From Lachnospiraceae bacterium (lineage in GTDB: Bacteria > Bacillota > Clostridia > Lachnospirales > Lachnospiraceae), in assembly GCA_024681985.1 (NCBI GenBank), contig JAIKZU010000115.1, forward strand, positions 1 to 34,737: a stretch of 34,737 bases of DNA. The letters run 5' to 3'. The notes under the pieces are model-generated. The model was not told the origin of the DNA. It saw nothing but the letters and a program-made list of their open reading frames with translations, and ran no database searches. Below, piece by piece: positions 14,690 to 21,014 of the stretch. Made by a program: the position numbers and the translations under genes. Within the stretch, counting starts at the first letter, position 1; every line of letters begins with the position of its first letter.

Positions 14690-15931
14690 ATGGCAGTAAA
14701 CGAGCAGGATGTACAAAAGATCGTCAGACAGATCTTGAGTGAGATGGGAAATACTTCCGCCGGGGCCGAACCCGCAAGGGGAGCGTTTACCTCTTATACA
14801 TCCTTAGGAAACACCTCTGCCGGACAGATTCCCAAGACCGCTCATGTTGCGGTACTGGTGGAAAAGGAACGGTTCGAGGTAAAGGAATATCCCATCCCTC
14901 CGGTAGGAGATGACGATATTCTAGTCCGGGTGGAGGGCTGCGGTGTCTGCGGTACCGATGCTCACGAGTTCAAGAGAGATCCCTTCAACCTGATCCCGGT
15001 AGCTTTGGGACATGAAGGAACGGGCGAGATCGTAGCCATGGGCAAGAACGTGAAAAAGGACAGCGCCGGAAAAGATCTCCACATCGGAGACAAGGTGGTA
15101 ACCTGCATGATCTTCCACGACGACCCGGAGATCACCATGTTTGACTTGAACAAACAAAACGTAGGAGATGCGGATGTATACGGTCTTCTTCCGGATGACG
15201 ATTATCACCTGAACGGATGGTTCTCTGACTACATCTTCATCCGCAAAGGATCCACCATCTTTAATGTGAGCGATCTGGACTTAGACAGCCGGATCCTGAT
15301 CGAGCCGGCAGCGGTTTTGGTACACGCGGTGGAGAGAGCCAAGAGCACCAACATCTTACGGTTCAACTCCCGGGTAGCCGTACAGGGCTGCGGCCCCATC
15401 GGACTTTTGTGTATCGCAGTGCTGCGCACCATGGGGATCGAGAACATCACGGCGGTGGACGGCAATGAACAAAGACTTGCATTTGCCAAGCGCTTAGGTG
15501 CTGACCAGACCGTAAACTTCATGGAACACCAGGGGATCGAAGCCTTGACAAAGGCGGTGTACGATTCCTTTGGCGGACATTTGGCGGATTTCGCATTCCA
15601 GTGCACGGGTAATCCCAAGGCACACGCGAACATCTACAAGTTCATCCGCAACGGCGGCGGTCTTTGTGAACTGGGATTCTTCGTCAACGGCGGTGACGCC
15701 CAGATCAATCCCCACTTCGATCTTTGCTCAAAGGAGATCAATCTGGTGGGCTCCTGGGTATACACCTTAAGAGACTACGGTACCACCTTTGACTTCTTAA
15801 AGAGAGCAAAGGCCATCGGACTTCCGGTTTCGGAGTTGATCACACATAAATTCAAACTGGATGATATCAACGAGGCGTTAAAGACAAACCTGGCTATGAC
15901 CGGTTTAAAGATCGCCATCGTAAATCAGTAA
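14690..15931 (+). CDS. Zinc-type (MDR) alcohol dehydrogenase with encapsulation peptide
   Basis: A 413-aa medium-chain dehydrogenase, not the iron-type PduQ. Residues 4-18 (NEQDVQKIVRQILSE) form an encapsulation helix, then a linker with GNTSAG twice, then the MDR core from about residue 48. Catalytic zinc motifs: GCGVCGTDAHEF and ALGHEGTGEI. The four-Cys structural zinc lobe is missing (only one Cys in that stretch). Rossmann motif VQGCGPIGLL with an Asp after the second strand (AVDGNEQR) points to NAD. Likely reduces propanal to 1-propanol and possibly lactaldehyde to 1,2-propanediol; no other alcohol dehydrogenase is in the window. Strong RBS AGGAGGTG. Confidence 0.88.
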   Translation: MAVNEQDVQKIVRQILSEMGNTSAGAEPARGAFTSYTSLGNTSAGQIPKTAHVAVLVEKERFEVKEYPIPPVGDDDILVRVEGCGVCGTDAHEFKRDPFNLIPVALGHEGTGEIVAMGKNVKKDSAGKDLHIGDKVVTCMIFHDDPEITMFDLNKQNVGDADVYGLLPDDDYHLNGWFSDYIFIRKGSTIFNVSDLDLDSRILIEPAAVLVHAVERAKSTNILRFNSRVAVQGCGPIGLLCIAVLRTMGIENITAVDGNEQRLAFAKRLGADQTVNFMEHQGIEALTKAVYDSFGGHLADFAFQCTGNPKAHANIYKFIRNGGGLCELGFFVNGGDAQINPHFDLCSKEINLVGSWVYTLRDYGTTFDFLKRAKAIGLPVSELITHKFKLDDINEALKTNLAMTGLKIAIVNQ

Positions 15932-15987
15932 GTCGCCGAGCGACAAAGAGTAACAGGTAACACTTGCACGGGTAAACGGAGCAGATT

Positions 15988-16305
15988 ATGGAACATCAGG
16001 CAGTAGGACTATTGGAAGTATACGGATTGGTTTGTGCATTCTTGGCAGCAGATGCCGGGTGCAAGGCAGGGAATGTGACCCTGGAGGTCTTTGACAAAAA
16101 CAAACCCGCAAACGCCGACGCTCTTCCGGTACCTCTTTTGGTCACCATTAAATTCCGCGGTGCGGTTTCGGATGTAAAGGAGGCTATGGCCGCTGCATCC
16201 GAGATGGCAAAAAAGACCACGGGGATCGTCTGTTCCCACATCATACCGTCTCCCACGGAAGATACGGAAAAAATGTTAAAGATCAGTGCATTGGATAAGA
16301 ATTAA
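15988..16305 (+). CDS. BMC-H shell protein with enlarged pore loop
   Basis: A 105-aa single-domain BMC protein: GLLEVYGLVCAFLAADAGCKAGNV, LLVTIKFRGAVSDVKEAM and HIIPSPTED mark the fold. At the hexamer pore, where PduA-like proteins have KIGSG, this one has a longer loop NKPANADALPVP, an insertion of about 8 residues rich in Pro/Ala/Asn. That should narrow, gate or otherwise change the pore. Cysteines at the loop-facing helix (AGCKAG) and near the C-terminus (IVCSHI) are present but no Fe-S motif is evident. Preceded by GGTAAACGGAGC rather than a clean SD. First of four consecutive BMC-H genes. Confidence 0.88.
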   Translation: MEHQAVGLLEVYGLVCAFLAADAGCKAGNVTLEVFDKNKPANADALPVPLLVTIKFRGAVSDVKEAMAAASEMAKKTTGIVCSHIIPSPTEDTEKMLKISALDKN

Positions 16306-16326
16306 AGATAACAGGAGGAAAAAAAG

Positions 16327-16614
16327 ATGTCACAGTCACTTGAAGCATTAGGAATGGTAGAGACCAGAGGTCTTACAGCAGCCATCGAGGCAGCTGATGC
16401 AATGACCAAGGCGGCAGAGGTAACTCTGATCGGCACGGAAAAGATCGGATCCGGTCTCGTAACCGTCATGGTAAGAGGTGATGTAGGAGCTGTTAAGGCT
16501 GCCGTTGAAGCTGGTACTACCGCAGCTTCCAGACTGGGCGAGCTGGTAGCGACCCACGTGATCCCCAGACCCCACAATGACGTAGAGATGATCTTACCCA
16601 AGTTTAAGGGCTAA
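16327..16614 (+). CDS. pduA: BMC-H shell protein, PduA/EutM type (copy 1)
   Basis: A 95-aa canonical shell hexamer protein: [20 protein letters not shown], pore loop [16 protein letters not shown], and [15 protein letters not shown] at the end. The KIGSG pore is that of PduA, which passes 1,2-propanediol. It is identical in 81 of 95 positions (my count by eye) to the BMC-H at 17049, with one different BMC-H gene between them. RBS AGGAGG at normal spacing. Expected major facet protein. Confidence 0.93.
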   Translation: MSQSLEALGMVETRGLTAAIEAADAMTKAAEVTLIGTEKIGSGLVTVMVRGDVGAVKAAVEAGTTAASRLGELVATHVIPRPHNDVEMILPKFKG

Positions 16615-16646
16615 GAAAAGGAACGAAAAGAGGAGAAGGCTAAGAA

Positions 16647-17015
16647 ATGAGCAGTGCCTACGGATTTATAGAAATTAGCGGTGTGGTGGCAGCCATCGAT
16701 GTGCTGGATACCATGTGCAAAGCCGCGGATGTGACCCTGGCCACCTGGGAGAGAAAACTGGGCGGTCGGTTGGTGACGCTGGTGGTAGAGGGAGAAGTAG
16801 AGGCAGTAAAGACAGCGGTAGCAGCCGGAGTCGAGCATGCCAATATCCGAAAGCCCGTGGCTTCCGGAGTGATCCCCAATCCTCATGAGGAGATCCGTAA
16901 GATCGTGGCCATTTCCGCAAGCCGTTTCAAAGGAAAGGGAGAATTACCCTCCGACGCAAAGATGCTCGGACAGGATCCCCCGGATTTCAATGTGAAGGAA
17001 CAAATGGAAAAATAA
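16647..17015 (+). CDS. BMC-H shell protein with C-terminal extension
   Basis: A 122-aa BMC protein: YGFIEISGVVAAIDVLDTMCK and SGVIPNPHEEIRKI frame the domain. The pore loop ERKLGGRLVTLVV puts an Arg next to the central glycines in place of GSG, giving a positively charged pore that could favour anionic metabolites. After residue about 95 a polar tail (FKGKGELPSDAKMLGQDPPD) of about 27 residues extends beyond the fold; it has no Cys cluster, unlike PduK tails. Start at 16647 is preceded by GAGGAGAAGG. Sits between the two near-identical PduA-like copies. Confidence 0.88.
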   Translation: MSSAYGFIEISGVVAAIDVLDTMCKAADVTLATWERKLGGRLVTLVVEGEVEAVKTAVAAGVEHANIRKPVASGVIPNPHEEIRKIVAISASRFKGKGELPSDAKMLGQDPPDFNVKEQMEK

Positions 17016-17048
17016 ACAAAAAGTTACAGATCAAAGGAGGTAATGATT

Positions 17049-17336
17049 ATGGCACAGTCACTTGAAGCATTAGGATTGGTGGAAACCAGAGGTTTGGTTG
17101 CAGCCATTGAGGCAGCTGACCAGATGTGCAAGGCAGCGAACGTAACACTGGTAGGTACGGAGAAGATCGGATCCGGTCTCGTGACCGTAATGGTAAGAGG
17201 CGATGTAGGAGCCGTTAAGTCTTCCGTGGAAGCAGGATCTTCCGCAGCATCCGCTCTCGGCGAGCTGGTAGCGACTCACGTGATCCCCAGACCTCACAAC
17301 GACGTTGAGATGATCCTGCCTAAGGTAAAGGCTTAA
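17049..17336 (+). CDS. pduA: BMC-H shell protein, PduA/EutM type (copy 2)
   Basis: A 95-aa canonical BMC-H with KIGSG pore. The ORF track begins at 17043 (MIMAQSL), but that ATG is only 2 nt after AGGAGG, while the ATG at 17049 is 8 nt away and gives the same N-terminus (MAQSLEALG) as the paralogue at 16327. Differences from copy 1 are mostly conservative and concentrated in helices (for example DQMCKAANV against DAMTKAAEV), leaving the pore unchanged. A PduA/PduJ-like pair is the obvious comparison. Confidence 0.93.
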   Translation: MAQSLEALGLVETRGLVAAIEAADQMCKAANVTLVGTEKIGSGLVTVMVRGDVGAVKSSVEAGSSAASALGELVATHVIPRPHNDVEMILPKVKA

Positions 17337-17358
17337 GGAAGAGAAAGGAAGGCTTTGA

Positions 17359-17997
17359 TTGGACGCAAGCAGTGTAGAATATATTACAAGGCTGGTTCTT
17401 TCGGCCATGAACAGTGCAGATGATGATGTCAAAATGGCGGTGCCTGTTGGGGTATCCGCCAGACACATACATCTGACCCAGTCCGATGTGGAGAAGCTTT
17501 TTGGGCCGGGCTATCAGCTCACCAAAAAGAAGGAACTGATGGGCGGCCAATGGGCTGCCAATGAACAGTGCACACTGGTGGGACTGAAACTGCGTGCCAT
17601 CGAAAACGTTCGGATCTTAGGACCGGTTCGAAAGGCATCCCAGGTGGAGATCTCCGCCACGGACGCCAGAACCTTAGGAATCAGCGCTCCCCTTAGGCAG
17701 AGCGGGGATACCAAAGGGTCCGCGCCGATCGCACTGGTGGGACCGAAAGGAGCCATTTATCTCGAAGAAGGATGCATCGTTGCGGCACGTCATATCCATA
17801 TGACCCCTGTGGAGGCATCTCAGGCGGGTCTAAAGGACGGAGATTACGTGTCCGTAAAAATGGGGAATGAACGAGGCGCGGTACTGGACAATGTCAAGAT
17901 CCGCGTAGACGAGTCCTTTTCCCTGGAAATGCACATCGACACGGATGAGGCAAATGCATGCCAGATCCGACAGGGCGATGTCGCATACATCATTTAG
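17359..17997 (+). CDS. pduL: Phosphate propanoyltransferase PduL
   Basis: A 212-aa PduL-type phosphotransacylase converting propionyl-CoA and phosphate to propionyl-phosphate and CoA, recycling CoA inside the compartment. The two pseudo-symmetric beta-barrel halves carry the zinc motifs SARHIHLTQSDV (about residue 38) and AARHIHMTPVEA (about 145), with GPVRKASQVEIS between. TTG start at 17359, 6 nt after AAGGAAGG. Residues 2-18 (DASSVEYITRLVLSAMN) match the encapsulation helix of the aldehyde and alcohol dehydrogenases. A propionate or acetate kinase for the product is not in the window. Confidence 0.93.
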   Translation: MDASSVEYITRLVLSAMNSADDDVKMAVPVGVSARHIHLTQSDVEKLFGPGYQLTKKKELMGGQWAANEQCTLVGLKLRAIENVRILGPVRKASQVEISATDARTLGISAPLRQSGDTKGSAPIALVGPKGAIYLEEGCIVAARHIHMTPVEASQAGLKDGDYVSVKMGNERGAVLDNVKIRVDESFSLEMHIDTDEANACQIRQGDVAYII

Positions 17998-18011
17998 CGA
18001 GGGATCAAATA

Positions 18012-18293
18012 ATGATTATCGGAACAGTGATGGGTAGCATCTTTTCTACCCGAAAAAGCGAAAAACTGGTCGGAAACAAATTTATGATCGTTCGTCCGGA
18101 AAAGACCATGGCAGGAAACGGCAATGATCTCATAGCCATCGATATCATCGGCGCCGGCATCGGCGAAAAGGTTTTGGTGGCCACGGGCTCCGCGGCACGG
18201 ATCGGTTGTGACAAAGCAGATGCGCCGGTAGATGCCGCTATTGTTGGTATCGTAGACGAAGGACAGGACGGTATGGAGGTCATTTCCCAATGA
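18012..18293 (+). CDS. pduN: BMC-P vertex protein, PduN/EutN/CcmL type
   Basis: A 93-aa pentamer-forming vertex protein: MIIGTVMGSIFSTRKSEKL at the start and GSAARIGCDKADAPVDAAIVG near the end are diagnostic of the EutN/CcmL family. The ORF track start (17958) lies inside pduL; the ATG at 18012 follows GAGGG at 8 nt and gives the conserved N-terminus. It is the only vertex protein in the window. Its stop overlaps the ATG of the pduS-like gene (ATGA). Confidence 0.93.
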   Translation: MIIGTVMGSIFSTRKSEKLVGNKFMIVRPEKTMAGNGNDLIAIDIIGAGIGEKVLVATGSAARIGCDKADAPVDAAIVGIVDEGQDGMEVISQ

Positions 18294-19615
18294 CTTTGGA
18301 CGAGTTAAAAACAATTGCAAGAGAAAACGGTGTAGTGGGAGCCGGCGGTGCCGGCTTTCCGTCCTACGCCAAAATGACGGAAAAAGCAGACACGGTGATC
18401 CTAAACTGCGTGGAATGCGAACCGCTTTTGAAACTGCACAGACAGCTTTTGGCGGCTCACGGGCAGGATATCGTAAAGATGCTGGATCTGGTGCGGGATG
18501 CCATGGGAGCCAAAGAGGCAGTCATCGGCATCAAAAGTGAATACAAAGAGACCATCGACGCCATCAGTGGCGTTGTGGATCAATATGAAAATGTGAGAAT
18601 ACACACCCTTCGTTCCGCTTATCCCATGGGGGACGAAGTGGTGTTGATATATGAAGTGACGGGGAGAGTGATCCGTCCCGGCGGACTGCCCATTGACGAA
18701 AATGTGGTGGTCTACAACGTGGAGACCATGTACAATCTCTATCGGGCGGCTTTCGAAGGAACTCCGGTTTCGGACAAGGTAGTGTCCATCGTGGGAGAGA
18801 TCGATACCCCGAAGACCCTGCGGCTTCCCTTAGGAATGCGAGTGGAGGATGCGGTAAGACTGGCAGGAAAGGTGACCACACCCCATCCCGTCTATCTCAT
18901 GGGCGGCCCCATGATGGGACGTTTCGGCAGCAAAGATACGGTGATCACAAAGACCACCAATGCCATCATCATATTGCCCGAAGGACATAAATTGAAACAG
19001 AAGGCCAATAAGGATCTTCGGACGGAAAAGAGAAGAGCCTCCTCGGCGTGCTGCCAGTGCAGGACCTGTACGGATCTTTGCAGCCGGCATGCGCTGGGAC
19101 ACCCCATCGAACCCCACAGGGTGATGCGTGCCGTATCGGGCGGAGACAGTGCGGACCTTTCCGTATTTGTAAACACCATGTACTGCAGCGGCTGCGGTAT
19201 CTGTGAGATGTATGCATGTCCCCAGGGACTTTCTCCAAAGACCATCATCCAGGAGTTTAAGGGAGCCCTTCGAAAAGGCGGTATCAAGCCGGAAGCCATA
19301 GAATCTTCTCCGGTGGCAGAAGGTCGCGAGGAGCGAAAGGTTCCGGTACATCGTCTGGCCATGCGTTTGGGACTTTCACAGTATGATAAGGAAGCTCCCC
19401 TTTATGACAGCTGCACAGAGGCAGGAACTGTAAGCATCCCTTTGGGACAGCATATCGGTGCACCGGCAAAGGCAGTGGTAAAAAAAGGTGACCAGGTAAA
19501 AAAAGGACAACAGATCGCCCAAGCGGCAGAGGGATTGTCCGTAGGCATACACAGTTCCATAGACGGAGTCATCCTATCCGTCAGTGAGACGGACATAAAG
19601 ATAGAAAAAAGGTAA
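18290..19615 (+). CDS. pduS: PduS/RnfC-like iron-sulfur flavoprotein
   Basis: A 441-aa RnfC-type electron-transfer protein. Order: Gly-rich NADH/FMN site GVVGAGGAGFPSYAKM (about residue 12), RnfC core with SLBB-like segment, two 4Fe-4S motifs CCQCRTCTDLC and CSGCGICEMYACP (about 258-315), and a C-terminal barrel-sandwich (GQHIGAPAKAVVKKGDQV). In B12-dependent Pdu systems PduS is a cobalamin reductase; no cobalamin gene exists here, so oxidation of NADH or feeding electrons across the shell is more likely (inference). Overlaps the vertex-protein gene by 4 nt and directly precedes the BMC-T whose pore may hold an Fe-S cluster. Confidence 0.9.
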   Translation: MTLDELKTIARENGVVGAGGAGFPSYAKMTEKADTVILNCVECEPLLKLHRQLLAAHGQDIVKMLDLVRDAMGAKEAVIGIKSEYKETIDAISGVVDQYENVRIHTLRSAYPMGDEVVLIYEVTGRVIRPGGLPIDENVVVYNVETMYNLYRAAFEGTPVSDKVVSIVGEIDTPKTLRLPLGMRVEDAVRLAGKVTTPHPVYLMGGPMMGRFGSKDTVITKTTNAIIILPEGHKLKQKANKDLRTEKRRASSACCQCRTCTDLCSRHALGHPIEPHRVMRAVSGGDSADLSVFVNTMYCSGCGICEMYACPQGLSPKTIIQEFKGALRKGGIKPEAIESSPVAEGREERKVPVHRLAMRLGLSQYDKEAPLYDSCTEAGTVSIPLGQHIGAPAKAVVKKGDQVKKGQQIAQAAEGLSVGIHSSIDGVILSVSETDIKIEKR

Positions 19616-19627
19616 GGAGTCGGACAG

Positions 19628-20176
19628 ATGGCAAGAGCAATAGGAATGGTAGAATGTACCACGGTTTCCACAGGTTACAGGGCGGCGGATGAAATGTCAA
19701 AGACCGCAGAGGTGGAGCTGCTGATGGCAGAAGTGACCTGCCCCGGTAAGTTCGTGATCCTTATCACCGGAGAACTTTCCGCCGTACGGGCTTCCGTAGA
19801 CAGAGCCCAAAACGCATATGCGGACAAGGTGATCGATACCTTTGTTTTGGGAAATCCCCATGAATCCATCTTTCCGGCGATCTACGGAACGGCGGAGAGA
19901 GCGGATCTCGAAGCCTTGGGCGTATTGGAGACCTATGACGTGGCGGCTCTCATCGTAGCGGCGGATGTGGCGGCAAAGACAGCCATCGTGGATCTTTTGG
20001 AGATCCGGCTGGCAAAAGGCATGTGCGGCAAGAGTTACATGACCCTGACGGGCTCCGTTTCCGCAGTACAGGCGGCTATCGACAGTGCAAAGGCAGCAGC
20101 GGGCGACAAGGGGATGTTCTTGGACGAGGCAGTGATCCCCAGACCTTCTGCGGAACTGATGCCTTATATATTCTGA
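19628..20176 (+). CDS. pduT: BMC-T shell protein, PduT type with Cys38
   Basis: A 182-aa tandem-domain shell protein forming pseudohexameric trimers. Domain 1 MARAIGMVECTTVSTGYRAAD, domain 2 from EALGVLETYDVAALIVAADV. The first pore loop is EVTCPGKF with the Cys at position 38, the same position as the cysteine that holds a central [4Fe-4S] cluster in PduT, so an Fe-S pore for electron exchange is predicted. The second domain has AKGMCGKSYM at its pore loop, adding another cysteine. It lies 12 nt after the PduS-like gene, its proposed redox partner. It is the only BMC-T in the window. Confidence 0.92.
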   Translation: MARAIGMVECTTVSTGYRAADEMSKTAEVELLMAEVTCPGKFVILITGELSAVRASVDRAQNAYADKVIDTFVLGNPHESIFPAIYGTAERADLEALGVLETYDVAALIVAADVAAKTAIVDLLEIRLAKGMCGKSYMTLTGSVSAVQAAIDSAKAAAGDKGMFLDEAVIPRPSAELMPYIF

Positions 20177-20205
20177 CCGAAACATCATAAACAGGAGATT
20201 GATCT

Positions 20206-20988
20206 ATGCTGAGTGCGGAACGCAGAAATCTGATCTTAAAGCAGGTGCAGGAAGAAAAAAAGGTAGTGGTAAGTCAGTTGAGCCGCACCTTTGATGTTTC
20301 CGAAGAGACCATCCGAAGAGACTTGGAAAAACTGGAGGAAGAAGGCTACGTGGTAAAAAGCTACGGCGGAGCCATCTTAAAAGAGGACATCGGCAGAGAC
20401 CTTCCCTTTAACGTACGCTACCGAATGAATCCGGAGGGGAAAGCTTTGATCGCCCGGCTGGCGGCGGAAGAGATCCGGGACAATGACTATATATTCATGG
20501 ATGCGTCTTCCACCACCATCTTTTTATCCCAGGCCCTCCGGAAAAAAGAATTCGAAAAACTCACGGTGATCACCAACTCCATTGAAAATGCGGTGATCCT
20601 GGGTTCCCACCCCGGATGTGAGATCGTTCTTTCCGGCGGATCCCTTCGATCCGAATCCATGTCCCTGATGGGACCGAAGGCCCTGGATTTTATCAGCGCA
20701 TATCATGTGAGCAAAGCCTTCATTTCCTGCCGCGGCATCGACTTAAACCACGGCGTGACGGAAGGCAGTGATGAGATCGCCGGCATCAAGCAGGCGGTGA
20801 TCAAAAACGCAGACAACATTTATCTCTTGGCAGACAAAGATAAATTGGACCAGGTTTCCTTTGCAAAGACCTGTGAGTTGGGAAAGATCCACACCCTGAT
20901 CACGGATGAAAGACCGAATGAAAACTGGGAGACCACTCTTTATGAGAGAAATATCCGGCTCATCTGTCCGGAAGAAACACAGGCGTAA
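20206..20988 (+). CDS. DeoR-family transcriptional regulator
   Basis: A 260-aa regulator: N-terminal winged HTH (VVVSQLSRTFDVSEETIRRD, then LEEEGYVVKSYGGA, the DeoR signature) and a C-terminal sugar-phosphate isomerase-like sensor domain with MDASSTTIFLSQAL, VITNSIEN, VLSGGSLRSES and LLADKDKLDQ. Family members are usually repressors released by a phosphorylated sugar intermediate, here perhaps rhamnulose-1-P, fuculose-1-P or DHAP. RBS AGGAG precedes the ATG. It is inside the operon it probably controls; the 11931-11971 repeats are candidate operators. Confidence 0.9.
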   Translation: MLSAERRNLILKQVQEEKKVVVSQLSRTFDVSEETIRRDLEKLEEEGYVVKSYGGAILKEDIGRDLPFNVRYRMNPEGKALIARLAAEEIRDNDYIFMDASSTTIFLSQALRKKEFEKLTVITNSIENAVILGSHPGCEIVLSGGSLRSESMSLMGPKALDFISAYHVSKAFISCRGIDLNHGVTEGSDEIAGIKQAVIKNADNIYLLADKDKLDQVSFAKTCELGKIHTLITDERPNENWETTLYERNIRLICPEETQA

Positions 20989-21014
20989 GTTTTATTATTT
21001 GGGAGAAATGTCAT

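Noticed and set aside
18290-19615. Calling the PduS-like protein a cobalamin reductase
   Set aside because: The dehydratase is a glycyl radical enzyme and no B12-related gene or riboswitch is present, so that role is not supported here.
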